Shown: positions 11,837-23,935, numbered from the stretch's first letter. The stretch: DNA of 64,000 nucleotides from Chamaea fasciata (GCA_029207755.1 JARCOQ010000006.1:25068022-25132021), one strand, 5' to 3'. The notes: generated by a model from the letters alone, not told the origin. A program made the numbers and translations.

Positions 11837-14378
11837 CTAAATGGATATTTTACATTTTAGAAGGTGCTAAGTATGTTTTAACATACACTCAACATGCATT
11901 TTTTTCAGGCTGGCCTTTACTTGCTGCATTATAACAGGAAAGATATATTTAACAGTATACAAATACACAATTTACATATAACAAGTTCAGACATATAAGA
12001 GTCAACAGCATACTATTTAAAATATCCAGGAATCTTTTTACAGCAGCCTTTACTTGTAAGCATCTTTGCATTACTGTGAGTGCTACTTCAAGCTCCACTA
12101 AAACCGTCAGTGGAGGCTGTGCTGGTGCAAAACCCTAGAAGAGCTTTCCAGGCTTTAGTGGCATGTCACTCCTGGACCGATAACCCAGGATCCCACGCAC
12201 AAACCCATCTCCCTCCAACTCTGTCTTATCTGTCCTCACTTAGGTATGCTCTATCTCTGGATAAATTCTGTGGATTTGCCTCCACCCAATGGTCATGTAA
12301 TGTACATGACCAGAAGAACTAACATGAGGGAAAACTCCAGCGATCATGCTCAGGGAGTCCTCTGACGCCAGCAGTTGGTGGGAGGGAACACCAATGGTGA
12401 CTAGCAAGCTGCAGGATAGCTGTGGACAGCCTTCATCTTTCTAAAATGCAATTTTTTCACAAAAAGCACTATCTGATATGTCATTAGATGCAGAGAAACC
12501 TTATTAAAGTTGGATGGAAAAAGGAATCATAAATGAAGTGTCAAGAAGAATCTGTAGATCACCAATTGTTTCAAACTTCCCGAATAAAGAAAGAGACATT
12601 ACAGTCTTTATGGATCAAACCTCTGTGGAACACACTAGGGGCTGGAATATGAACCCGCTGCCCAGCCAGCTGTGGCACTCCATAGTCCTCCGGAACCTGG
12701 GCACCCAGACCAAAAGGATTTGTTCCAGGGAAACCCTGACATGAAGAAAGCCTTACCCATGCAAATGTTACCGTGCCAACAATTTTAAGCAACATGCATG
12801 TGAAATACATGAGCTTATCGGTCTTATCTACTTAAAACCAGTATATTATTACCAAGGAAGTAAAGCATCATATGCTATACACATTACCATTCACACCTTT
12901 TCCGGCTACCAAAATTTTTAACCCCAAATGTTTGAGTATTAATCATCTTGAAATGACGGCATTCTGAATGCCATAATAGCAAGCATGTTTTCCTCCTCCT
13001 CCTCCTCCTCCAAACCAAAAGTAGATTTGGGTGATATTTTCTCTGAAGTAAGCTATAATATGATTAAAGATAAGCCTGTATGTTGGCCCCCAGTTCAATA
13101 GCATAAAGAAGAATTTAAATGTAAATCATTGCAGTCTGTGCTTTCCATCACATAAACCACAGAATCAACCTAAACCATGAAAATGTCATGTGTGATTTTA
13201 CTCATGTGTCAGTTTTTTCTTAGTTGCAATTACTGGATGGCTCCTTTTTGGTTTGTAAAATATATCATTGTACTCATGGACTGCCAGAGTACATCTCTGC
13301 CATTTTTAATTCTTATTGAGATACAACAGTTTTTCAACTCAAGAGTCCACAAAAAAATTAGATCAATACAATAACACCAAATTAGGGTCAAATCCTCAAA
13401 CTTTAGTCAGGCGTAAAGTCTTTAATAACGCATATAGTCCCTTTGACGTCAGTAAGATTACTCACTTGAGTAGGGTTTGCAGGATCTGGCCCACTGTGAC
13501 TCAACTAATACTGCACCATAGTTAGGTATAAAGTGAAACAGAAAACATAGTTTCAGAAAATATTTTGTTCGCTGGGAAACAAACAAAAATATTGGAGACT
13601 TGTTAAATCATAGGAAACTTGCATTACATAGCATACAATCTTTACCATATTAGGACAAGAGCTACTGCAGCCAGAACTAAAGCAAGTAAATTAAAGTTAC
13701 AAACTACAATTAATTACATGTTTAGGGCCTGTGAACAACACAAAAGTATAGCGTAATAAAAATTACTTCCTCTTGTGCTATCACTTTAGAAATCGAGAAC
13801 TTTAAACAACATAAGAAAAGTTGATCAATAAATGATGCTATTGTTTTATGATATGTGATTGTGAAGTTGTATGCTATCTCCACCTAGAGGTTTAAAGCTT
13901 AAGCATCATTTTGAATTCTATTATGTTTGACAAAAAAAAAAAAAAAATCAAGAAAAAAAAAGGCATGCCCATATTAATAAATATATGAGCATTGTTTTAA
14001 AGACAGTGATTTGCAGCGTGACTTCATGATAATCTGTTTCTCCATTTTGTATGGTACAGAATCACAGTGTTACAGTAACTCAAATCTTTAAGATCCAGAA
14101 AGGCATTTAAAGAAATTGTTATTTTAATGGTGAAATAAAGAATCAATTCAGAAACCATTTAAGGGCAAGAGATCATGCTTTTCTGGTCCCTAAACTACAT
14201 TCTAACGCATTTGCTCTCGAAACTATGTAATACAGCATTCAAACAGCTACGAAAGATTTTTTTATTACGTTGCCACATACTATACTTTTATAACCTCTCA
14301 CACAAGCTTACCCTTGTATGCTACAAGCAGGTTGTAACATACATGTTCGCACTGAACGACAAAACTAAATGTACTCAC
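11837..14378 (-). other. GABRA2 intron between the two coding exons
   Basis: This 2.5-kb intron is flanked by matching phase-2 splice sites. It contains a short (TCC)n run at 12991-13011, an A-rich patch near 13931-13960, and otherwise no recognisable repeat or reading frame of interest. A moderately GC-richer patch at about 12070-12420 and 12600-12760 was checked and gives no recognised product. Confidence 0.85.
12991..13011 (+). repeat. (TCC)7 microsatellite
   Basis: Seven TCC units occur within the intron between the two GABRA2 coding exons. The minus (transcribed) strand is a GGA repeat. Confidence 0.9.
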
Positions 14379-14467
14379 CTTGTTGGTAGCCACACCAATA
14401 AAACGAGAAGAACCAACTGCATCTCGGAGAGTGTCAGCTTCCTCTTCATCGCTGCTCTTTGGAAAAC
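14379..14467 (-). CDS. GABRA2: GABRA2 first coding exon (start codon and signal peptide)
   Basis: This exon encodes the N-terminus of the GABA-A receptor alpha-2 subunit, a subunit of the pentameric GABA-gated chloride channel. On the minus strand an acceptor (pyrimidine-rich tract, then ccgttag) ends at 14468. An 18-nt 5'UTR piece follows, then ATG at 14449-14447, and coding runs to a consensus donor, AACAAG|GTGAGTAC, with last exon base 14379. The 71 coding bases give 23 codons plus two bases (phase 2). The product begins MKRKLTLSEMQ, then a Leu/Val-rich core and a Trp, which is a classical signal peptide. It aligns residue for residue in spacing with mammalian GABRA2 (MKTKLN..., from memory). 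Cleavage is likely after Ala28, encoded in the next exon. The second Met (residue 10) lies just before the hydrophobic core and is a less likely start. The join to 11836 keeps the frame and restores an Arg codon (AG|A). Confidence 0.9.
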
Positions 14468-14746
14468 CTAACGGTGCAAGAAAAACACAAACCCACTCTC
14501 AGCTACAGTCAGTCTCCGCCAAGCAGTGCTTTCAACTTAACCCGAGGAAAATATGTCACTTCACTGGAGAAAGGAAACCACTGGATTTCCGCAGCACTTT
14601 TCAGTACTAGCAACTTATTGTATCTCCATCTTTCCCAAAGATCCTGCTCTGTGCAAGGAGGCAACGTATGATCAGAAGCGGCATGTGAGCCGGCGCATCA
14701 GATGCTTTCCTGTTCCGTGATGTGAAAGCCCCGAGACGAAAAGGAA

Positions 14747-14783
<37 letters not shown>

Positions 14784-15152
14784 CGTATGTATGGGAGGAT
14801 GGGGGTTTAACCACCCCTCGCCTCACTACGGCACACCGCAGCCGGGGGGGCGGGGGGGCGGGCGGGAGGCAGAGTCATGCCATTCGCCAGGGCTCGGTGC
14901 GGGGACCGCGGGCGAGCCGCCCCCCGTCGCCGCCGAGCGCCCAGCACGTTTGACAGCTGCTCGGCCAAGCAGCGGCGGCCGCCGCCGGGGGGACGGAGGG
15001 GGGCGCGGGGCGGCGGCGGCAGCCCCCGCAGGGCGACAAGTTGCGGAGCGCAGCAGAGCCCCCGACACGGGCAGGCGCTGCCCGCGCCCGCGGGGGACGA
15101 CGCCGCCCGCCCTGCGCTGTCCGCGGCAGCTGGGGACCCCCGGGGACCCTAC
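14468..15152 (-). other. GABRA2 first intron (between 5'UTR exon and start-codon exon)
   Basis: This interval lies between the donor at 15153/15152 and the acceptor at 14468. It holds the downstream half of the CpG island, an uninterrupted A35 tract, and about 280 bp of unremarkable AT-richer sequence next to the acceptor. Its status as an intron depends on the first-exon call. Confidence 0.4.
14748..14782 (+). repeat. A35 homopolymer
   Basis: Thirty-five consecutive A residues lie about 30 bp from the edge of the CpG island. No retroelement body is recognisable on its 5' side, so it does not look like the tail of a recent insertion. Length polymorphism or sequencing error is likely here. 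Confidence 0.95.
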
Positions 15153-15740
15153 CTGGGAGCAGCGGGCGGGCGGCGAGGCGGGGAGGGAGGGGGAGAGGGA
15201 GGGGAGGGAAGGAGGGAGGGGAGGCGGGTGCCGCCGGCGAGCGGGGCAGGCGGCGGCGGCGGGGAACGCGGGGCGGCGGCGGCGAGCGGGGCCGGGACCG
15301 AGCGCATCCCGAGCGGCGGGCGCGCGCGCGCGTGCCTGCGCGTGCCGGGGCGCGGGGCTGCCCCGCGGGGCGCGCCGGGGCCGTCACGGGGCCGCGCCCG
15401 CCGCGCCCAGGCCGGCGCGGGGCACGGAGGGCGCGGGGTCCCCGCCCGCGGCGGCACCGGCACCGGCCCGCGGCGGCTTCCGCGGCCTCGGAGCCCGGAG
15501 CGGGCGGGCGCGGCAGCGTCGCCGGTGCACGAACGAGTAACGGGGCGAAAAGCGCTCCCCAGACCGGCAGAACACGTTTTCCGTAGCCCTCCCTCCTCAG
15601 CCTGTCGGTCGCCTCCGGTCCAGCGTGCGTTTGCCGGGGCACAGCCCCAGCAGCCCCGCCGCGCTGCCCCGGACTGCGGCGGGAGCGAGAAGCCGCCAGC
15701 CCCGGCTCCCACCCCGCTCCCCGGCTGCCTCATTAACATT
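14815..15740. promoter_or_regulatory. CpG island, GABRA2 promoter region
   Basis: About 900 bp of very GC-rich, CpG-dense sequence stands out sharply from AT-rich flanks. It holds repeated GC boxes (around 14846-14868), a purine-rich G-tract block (15180-15235), an alternating CG run (about 15319-15332) next to TGCGCGTGCC-like NRF1-type sites, and many GGCGG motifs. It lies directly upstream of the GABRA2 start-codon exon in the minus orientation, as expected for a TATA-less CpG-island promoter of a neuronal receptor gene. It could fire in both directions; no plus-strand gene was identified to go with it. Confidence 0.85.
15153..15680 (-). other. GABRA2: Probable non-coding first exon (5'UTR) of GABRA2; 5' end approximate
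   Basis: Inside the CpG island the minus strand carries a full-consensus splice donor, CTCCCAG|GTAGGG, with last exon base 15153. It would splice across a ~685-bp intron to the acceptor at 14468 in front of the start-codon exon. The 5' boundary is inferred only: paired inverted CCAAT boxes at 15758-15776 would place initiation roughly 60-100 bp downstream, and no TATA box is visible. Mammalian GABRA2 uses several alternative non-coding first exons, so others may exist. The long reading frames here reflect the lack of AT-rich stop codons in GC-rich DNA and are not proteins. Confidence 0.4.
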
Positions 15741-15757
15741 CCCTTCCCCGCTTGCCC

Positions 15758-15776
15758 ATTGGCACAGTCTAATTGG
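15758..15776 (-). promoter_or_regulatory. Two inverted CCAAT boxes at the upstream edge of the CpG island
   Basis: ATTGG on the plus strand at 15758-15762 and 15772-15776 reads as two CCAAT boxes on the minus strand, 14 bp apart. They sit at the upstream edge of the CpG island relative to GABRA2. NF-Y-type CCAAT boxes usually lie 60-100 bp upstream of initiation, which would put a start near 15660-15700. The motif is short, so the evidence is mainly position and pairing. Confidence 0.4.
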
Positions 15777-16326
15777 AATGCAGAGAGAAGAAAAGTCTAT
15801 CATTTAACGCGAGCTCAGGATGCAGGCAGACAAGGAAGCAAACCTCGCTTGTATTTTTTTTCTTTTTTTCCTCCTCAAATTGCATTACTTTCTGTTGCAT
15901 TGTCTTTTAAAGCAGGTTGCCCTCCTTTCGTATATGCAATCCTTCTCTGGTAGTAATTGGAGCGCTGCTGGGATTCATTCCCATTGATTTCAGGTTTTCC
16001 AGCACAAGTAAAACAGGACAGGCTTGATAATTAAAGATAAGAATTTATATTTAGTGTACCCTCATTTTGCATTGTTAACTCGGAAATAATTAAATAACGC
16101 TGGCAATAATATTTCGGCTTTTTTTTTTCTTTTTAAACCGATCCTCATCTATCTCATTTCCTTTCAATCTCTTAACTGCCCAAAGCATCATCTCAGTTAT
16201 CCTCTCTTAATGTCACTGGCCCACCTATTGTGTTTAGCTGAAATTATTCTGATGAAGTTTGGTCCTGAATCAATACCAGTTCCAAAATGAACATGTGAAA
16301 TAGGATGCACGGACATGGAAGGGGAT

Positions 16327-16395
16327 GGGGGGGGGGGGGAAGGGGGGGAGGGGGGGGTGGGTTGCGGAGGAGGGAGGGGAGGGAAGGGGAAAGAA
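16327..16395 (+). repeat. G-rich tract, G-quadruplex prone
   Basis: Several G-runs of eight or more are separated by A or T, then GGAGGAGGG-type repeats lead into a purine-only stretch. It lies about 600 bp upstream of the CpG island in the GABRA2 orientation. On the minus strand it would be a polypyrimidine tract. Confidence 0.9.
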
Positions 16396-19300
16396 GTAGG
16401 AGAAAAAGAAGAAAACATTTCTTATGCTACCTACAGAATTGGGGTGTTCCTGCTTCCTGCTAATTGTTGCAGTTTGCAATTGGAGGTGTCCTTGTTTCCT
16501 TCTCCTTTAGTGGTTTAATGACTCCACAGTAGAAGATGAGAAGCAAAAGAAGGAAGAAAAACACTTGGGCTATCAAGACAATTTGTTCCTTTCAATTCTG
16601 AGATATTTTGTAACTTGGAGTAAGACAGAGAAGAGAGAGGGCATAAACTGAATGGCTTTGGTATAGATTAACCAGTAAAATGACAGCCCACACTGTAGAA
16701 AACGACAAATGACAGAAGCAAAAACTGAAAACTGAAAAACACTCTTTCAGCAGCCATCTAACCCTGGCTGTGTCTAAGACGCAAGGCCCTTATCTTTCCC
16801 TGTCCAGATGTGAAAATGTGCTCTATTCATTGTCAGGTATCTATGGTCGATCTAAAGTCTTCTTTGGATCTGCCTGCAAATCCCACGTATTAGAAATTAA
16901 CAACTGATACTAGATGAAGAATCAACCCTCACAATAAAGAAAACTAGTTTTAACAGCTTGTCCTAAGAAAAAGTTACTTCATAGCTATCAAAATAGAGGG
17001 GGGAAAGGGATCACTGAAAGTGAAGTCTTCATGATTTATTCTGACATGAAACACATTTTGTAATCCAAGCAGAATGATTTTTTCCCATAGGTATTAATAG
17101 CATTCCTTCTCAAAACACATTTCCAGTAATAATAATACTTTAGCTATAATTTAATTGTCATATGTAAGTTGTATAAAAAAATTGAAAAACACATTAATTG
17201 AGGAAAGCAGTCGCAGTGGCTCCTTGTTGCTGTGACAGCATATTGTCATTCTTCAAAGGCCACATGGGGTAGGTATGTATTTATAACAAGCTTGTGCTCA
17301 TAGACTTTCCCAAGAAAAATGTGCTGGGTTTTAGGCTCTAATCACAATTATTAGTTGTGATATTCTTTGAGATTTACCATAGCTTCATGTTTCAGATCTG
17401 AAATTTTAAAATAACCCATCCTACCCATTTTAAACAAGTTGGACGGCCCTGTGAGGCATCCCAAATCACAGGAAAACTGAGTACAGGGACAAATTACTGT
17501 GGCAACATGAAAAATCAGAGGCAATATAATTACTGACAGAGAGAAGGGTTTTTCTGCTAGGCTCACACACTTACAACCTGTGCAACCGGTGAACTGGGAA
17601 GTATTTGGGGAGAAAACTGGTATTGCTGGGGTGTTGTGGTTTTTTGGGTTATATGCAAGCGTAGCTCAAAAATGCTAAATGTGTTGGATCTAGGTGGTTG
17701 GAAAAAGTATGCTTGAGCCCCTTCGGGTGCATAGCCAGCAGGGAACCCTTCTTCCCTTCTGCATTATTATTTGTGGTATGGTATTGAATGCTCTCCTTCA
17801 TTATTGCATTTCAATTAACTCTAAGTGATATGTGGCATCCAACACATTACCTGGGTTTGTGAGACTCTCCTGAGTCCTGATGCAAGCACCCTGGAAGATG
17901 GGGAGTCATGAACTTGGTTTGAATAGAACTTGAAATAGTCCACAGAAGGGCAGCAGCCCTACAAATTGTTACTTTCAAAGTATAAATAAAATATTTTACT
18001 TAAAAGGTTTTATTTCTTTTGTGTTGCATTTGCTGCAATGTATACATAGAATTCAATCCCTATTTTGATATTTTTAAAAAATCTTAAAAACAAACAAAGG
18101 ACCTTACAATCCTATTATCCCCCTTGCCAAGGATCCCAAAACTCTGCACAGGCAGAGAAATGACGTTTCAGAATTCTTTTGTGCGATTGGAATATCTTCC
18201 TATGTGAACACAAATTGAATAGCGGGGTAGGTATGTGTCATTTCAGAAGCACTTCTTAGAGTTTAGAGGTAATAGAAACATGGGAGAGGTTAAGCCAAGG
18301 CCTAGTCATTATCCAGACTGCAAAACACTAAATTGAATGCTTCCTTTAAAATTGTGCTTCTAAGAATCATTTATATGACAGAGTTACACCATTCTTCAGA
18401 CAAAATAAATTAGTCAAAACCAACACCTCCGATTTGTAGTCACTAGGGAGGTCGCAGTAATCATTTTCTGTCATGGACATAATCAAGTAGTGCAAAACAG
18501 AACTTAATACGTATTTCTGATCTGGGGTGCATTCTGCAGTATAACATTTCCAGAAAAAAAAAATTGGCAGATTGAGGTAATCAGCAATTACTTTATACTG
18601 CTTAAGAATTATCCCCACCCCTATATCTAGGCCAGAAGCACTCTGAGCTGTAAGGATATAAACAATTATTACTGGAATTAAATGAAGTGATGCATTTGTG
18701 TGAAAATTGAAGTGATATATCAGAAATTTTTGGTTTTGGTAAGCAGTGGATTTTTTTAGTTTAAATTATGCTTTTTATAAATAGTTTTAACTCTAAAAAG
18801 GCATAAAACATATTTCAATATGGTATTATTTTCTTAGATGTTTCATCCTTTTAAAATTTCCATTTATATTAAATATAAGTTCAAGTGTTTTAGATGTATG
18901 TCCAAGACATAATTTCTATGTAATTTTAAACACGTATGTTATCTTATTTCTGTAAATGATGAAATAAAATGTTGATGGGGGGAATTAGTTTTTGACCTAG
19001 TGAGTCCCTAGGCTGGTTCATCATGCAGGTATATGACTGCTAGTCTGATAAAAAAGAAGAAAGAAGCTGACTTTTTTCAAGAACCCATAAAATGATGATG
19101 GAAATCAGATTTCTGTAAGAAGACTCAGGTGTCCAATACTCTTCCTTATTAAAAACTGCAGCCCAAATTTCTAAGGGTTGAAGTTATTTTGAGATGCGCC
19201 ATCCAACACTAGATGCTAGTATAACAAGGAAGCACGAAAAATCTTACGACTTTATGCAATACCCACTGTTGCAAGGGTCTGAACAACTCTCAGTTTTTAA

Positions 19301-19534
19301 TTTGACTGTGTCACTTACAGATTGGGAAGAGTTTCTGTGCTTCTTCAAAAGCTCTAGCTATCCTACAGTCTTCCTGACTGAAGAGCAAAAGCAAAGGGCC
19401 AGTGCCAGCTTTATTTCAGCTGTGTATAATCGGCTTTAAGTTGCTTTCCAATGTGCACTGAGAAGTTCAGCAGAACAGGAAACTGAGATGAGCTTTCCCA
19501 CCTTAAATACTGATGATTGTTTTTTCTTTCCCAG

Positions 19535-19618
19535 GATTATACTTCTCACAGATTTGAACCTTAAATACCACAGGAGGATTTTCAGTTTTCTCCAAACGCA
19601 AAGATGTCTATAGAAAGG
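19535..19618 (+). other. Exon-like segment on the plus strand, unconfirmed
   Basis: An excellent acceptor (gttttttctttcccag) and a good donor (AGAAAGG|GTGAGC) bound 84 bp. No frame is open throughout, but an ATG lies 15 nt before the donor and reads MSIER. It could be a 5'UTR exon carrying a start codon, part of a non-coding RNA diverging from the GABRA2 CpG island, or chance. No partner exon was identified. Confidence 0.2.
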
Positions 19619-22329
19619 GTGAGCAGAGAGTCTTTGCTGTTTATCACAAGTAGTGAAACTTTCATCATCCTTTTAGAGCAGATCTTCCTTGAAGGGGGAA
19701 ATGTAAGACAAGCGGCAGAGGGCAATGTAACACATTTACCGGCTGGGACAGGAATGCTCAGGTAAATAGAACTGGCTAATCACTCTTGGTCTGAGTTGAG
19801 AGAGGGGGAGATCTGCTTTTATAAAAGCAACACTTTTTTTCATCTGCAAATACCTGTTTTCTGCTTTATAGCTATGGATAAAAATGAGTTTACAGCAAAA
19901 TGAGACCTTTGCTTGAGTAGACAAGACAGAATGCTGAAAAGGAAAATGTATGTTAAATTGCTCTGTAAATATAATTATTTTGTGTTATTTGTATAGATAC
20001 AGTTTATATTTCAGCACTTAAGTATTTCTTGGACTCTGAGGATGTTTTTAAGGTAAAGCAACAGAGATCTATGATGTTTCATGTTTCAGGTGTCTAGTTT
20101 GGGGCAAGTAGGACTTGTTTATTAGAAAGATAGAAATCAACTTAATTTCTAAAAATCAGTGTTACAACATCGAACTGCTTTGAGTTTCACTTTGTTTGAA
20201 TATATTTTAAAGCTCAAAAGCAAATCCCTTTGTATTGCTACAATGAGATTGATATTCAGAGAAAATTTTACAAACAGAGGGCAAGTTAAAATCAACCCTT
20301 TTTCCAGGAATAGAAAGAAAGGAGAAACATCAGACTTCTGCCACTTTGTGTGGCCTAAAAATTTGCCATGTGCTGACTTTGCAGCCTGGTAATAATAAGG
20401 AATCATTTGTCAGTTGTTATCTTTATTTCTGCAAAGGCCTCCTCTCCCCTTGTCACTAGCTGATACCGGCCATCCAAAATAATGTTTGATGCACACAGAA
20501 TTGTCAATTACCACAGGATCTGCCTGAGCCTCAGGGCCTCAGACAACTTCTTAGAGAATGTGCTTCTGCATGTCTCTTTTCCACACCATAACACAGGCCG
20601 TGGGCAGATGACACAATTGAGTGGTGATATTTCTACATTTAAAATATCTATTTAATTACTAAAATTCTGCTTCTGGGGATTCTGTAACATGAAAGATCAG
20701 TTAAAATAAGCAGAAAGCTAAATGGAGAATAGTATGACAAATAAAGGGATTAAAGAGGGATGAACTTTTCAGACAAACTGGTTCAAAAAGTACTGTCTTT
20801 TGTAAATAAGCACAGTTCACTCTAGAGCAAGAAGCACAATACAGACCTTCAGATCCCCTGAAAATTGCTGAAATTGGCTGTTCTGGCAGTGCTAGGTTTT
20901 GAGCAGAAAATAATCATGGGGTGTTTATTCCTACTAAGAGTGCATTTAAATTTTAAATTAAAAAAAATGGATGCTTTTCTAAATTCCTTATTTTTTTAAA
21001 AAAATCATCCTTTGGCCTTATTTCAGTGCTGCTCAAAAAAATGGCCAGAATTCAGTCTGCAGTCTGTTCAACAACTGCTCCTAGTCAGGAAAGCTTTTGT
21101 TGCTGATCCAAGACTTCATTATCCTGGGTGGCAAAATGTTTGCATTTTTAAAATGATTCTGCCTCCCAGGACTTCAAAGAGTTTCCTCCTGTCTTTGACT
21201 AATGTTAGGTAAAACACACACAAAGGTGTTCTTCTATCAGTAACAACAAATAATGCAAAGACAGTTCTAACATGAAATGTCTTGCCTAGCTTCAGGAAGA
21301 ACAACTACAGTAAAAAAAAAAAAATCACATCACTCCATATTGGAGTCAACACAAATGTAGCTTCTTCATCAATGGAGTCTAGGAGGAGAAGTGTTGTGCT
21401 ATGTCCCATGTTTTTTTAGAAAAAAACATAAATCATATAATTTCTTAGGGGGATAGCTGTAGCTTATAACAGTCTGCTCACATTTTGCAGAAGCATGGAG
21501 CTATATATCTGGGTTAATTAATTGCAATTACGGTATTTGAATGCATTTAAAAGAATTTAGCTTTTCATCACACTGCAGATGACATGCTAAGCAGGATGAC
21601 AATTAAATCATAGTATAGACAATTGCATAAACAAACTGCTGGATTTCAGTGCTTGCTCCAGTATTGCTATTTCCCAAAATGCCCCTTGCTGCACCAATAG
21701 ATAGAAGATCAGGAAGCTTCCAAGCTGGGCAGATGAGAACTACCCTGGGATCTGAGAAAGTGGTTAGGTGAGTCCTCAGCCTGCCTTGCTGGAGGAGGTT
21801 GAATCACCCAATGATTTCTCCTAGCATGCACCTAAGCTGGCAGTATGAACCCTTCCTTCACTCTTTCTTGCTCTAAGTGCAAGAGATCTTTGTGAGGATA
21901 CAGGTTCTCTATCTCATCTCTCCTCACTTCCAAACAGGCAGATGCCAAGTACAGCCCAGAGCCTGAGAAAAAGCTTCAGACTTTGGCTGCTGTCAGTACA
22001 GCTGCATTTCATTGCTTTGAGAATGCCCCAGGCTAAAATAAATAAATAACCAGATAAATGGATGACAGTTCACATAAACAGTCCTGATTTACCTTCCTCT
22101 CCTTTCAAGCCATGAATCACCAGTAAAAGAGTGATGACTCACTAGGGGAATCCAAAACATGCTTTCTCCTTCATATGTGAGTCTGCAGTAGCCATCCATG
22201 CTCCAAAGGGGGAGAAAACTGGGCTGGATTTTAATATTTCCACAAAGCTGAGTCAAACCTGCTGGTAAGTGCCAAGGGATTTTCAAGGAAAAACAGCCGC
22301 CCTCATATTTGATGGATGTAGCGAGAATG

Positions 22330-22430
22330 TATAAATAGTCGCACGTGGCAGATAGTCAACACCGAATTGTATTTGTGAGAGTCTGGGTAGCAACTGCTGG
22401 ACACAAGAAGGTATCTGCAATAAAAATAAA
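22330..22430 (+). mobile_element. Possible LTR remnant: TATA box with downstream polyadenylation signals
   Basis: TATAAATAG at 22330 is followed about 85 bp later by two adjacent AATAAA signals (22419-22424 and 22425-22430). This is the spacing of a U3/R/U5 arrangement in an old long terminal repeat. The surrounding 22080-22970 is GC-richer than its neighbours and has overlapping short frames on both strands. I could not define the ends, a target-site duplication or an internal region, so this is a suggestion only. Confidence 0.25.
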
Positions 22431-23272
22431 ATGCTACTGTCTATGAAGTAAGAACTGCGTTACCCAAAAGCACTGCGTGGTGCTATTCAAGTTTGCCACA
22501 CAAAAAGGGGTGCCCGGGGTAAGAGCTCATTAAACATCACCAAGATTATTTGAGAAGAGAGCTTTCTGTGTCCTTTTTAATTGATTCTGTGGTACCTGGC
22601 TTTGTGCTCTGTGCTCATTCTGATGGTCTCTGTTGTCCTTCCAAGAACCTGGATAGGTTCTCACTTTGGCCTGCCCAGTCCCTGGTGTGGGTGGACAAGT
22701 TGCATACCACATTTTGGGAAATGTGGCAACAGGCTCTTCTTCCCTGTTTGGGTTTCCCTTTTCTCCCTGCACAATTTCTTCACCGTGCCACCTGGCTTTA
22801 GAGAATTGATTTGGTGCAAAAACATCCCTTTTTCCTGGAAAGCCCTAAGGGACACTGTGGGTGCACAGGGACAGCTCCTTCCCCACCCTACCTGGGGAGT
22901 GCAGGGCCACATTTGATGAAGGAAGCTTTTAGCTAACCTCAAATTTCCACAGTATTGAAAAGCAGGCATATGCATGGCCAGATGTCACAAACATGCTTGT
23001 TAGCTGGGGCAAGATGCTCCCCAGTGCTGACTCTCTGTAAGCACCTCAATCTGTTGTCACAAACACCAGAGGCAGAGGGACAGTGATCTGGGATGCAAGA
23101 GATTGAAGAGGCATGGAAGAAAAGAGTAATTTTTTAGTCTAATTTATCAAGTCACACAGCTTAAACTTCCAGCTTTACAGTCCTCACAGAATTCCCACTC
23201 CTCTCTTTTGCTTCCCAATTACCCCAAGCAACAGTTCACCAGGAACCTCATATTGTCGTACCCTTGACTGTG

Positions 23273-23319
23273 TATTTTTTGAATTATGTATTTGCATATT
23301 TTTTGAATTATGTATTTGC
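23273..23319 (+). repeat. Perfect 23-nt direct repeat
   Basis: Two exact copies of a 23-nt unit starting tattttttgaattatg are separated by a single A. It is a small, recent tandem duplication. Confidence 0.95.
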
Positions 23320-23935
23320 CCAACAGGATTATTTCCACCAAAAAAAAAGTTTATGTGTCTGTTTCAATTCCCAATCAGTTTCTCTTCAAGGAAAAAGAAT
23401 GTAGCTGAATGGAGTCCTATTTAGGTTTTGAAATTTTAAAGGACTAGCAGGGGGCTCTGTTTGTATAAGGGCCTTTCTATTACTCTGAACCTAAAGCCTA
23501 CCTGAAAATCTGTCGCTAAAGAAAAGAGATCAGTCTATCAAAAACCACCAACAGCTTACATTCAAGAGATTGAAGAAAACAGGCAAGATAGCATTTATGC
23601 ACTCTCTATTATAGAGATGTACCTGCAGTCCAATTTGGCAGACTTGTAGCTTTCACATACTTTTATTGGAGTAGTTTGGATTGCAGAGAAGGTCTTTCTT
23701 CTCTGGTTTTTATACATGAGGGACTCAATCCAGTCCCTCAAGAGTGCATTCAGGAAATGGGGTATATTAATTTTATTTTTCTTTCTGCACAGCAGCAAGT
23801 CTATCTTAAAATCAGTATAAACAGAATGTTTCCTCTAATTAATTCTTTCCATGCATTAAAAAAAATAAAAAATAATCAAGGTCTTCAAAGAGACTATAAA
23901 GATTTTTAAAATTTATTTAAATATCATTTATTTAC

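Larger units (their letters stand above)
15763..23935. other. Upstream flank of GABRA2, no confident gene
   Basis: This AT-rich sequence follows the CpG island on the upstream side. It contains a G-rich tract (16327-16395), a well-formed plus-strand exon-like segment (19535-19618), an LTR-like patch near 22330-22430 within a GC-richer stretch (about 22080-22970), and a 23-nt direct repeat (23273-23319). The reading frames here are short and have no recognised similarity. Confidence 0.7.

Noticed and set aside
14722..15953. Long overlapping reading frames of up to 358 codons in several frames
   Set aside because: They coincide with the CpG island, where AT-containing stop codons are rare. Products are Arg/Gly/Pro/Ala-rich in every frame and on both strands, and match no protein I know.
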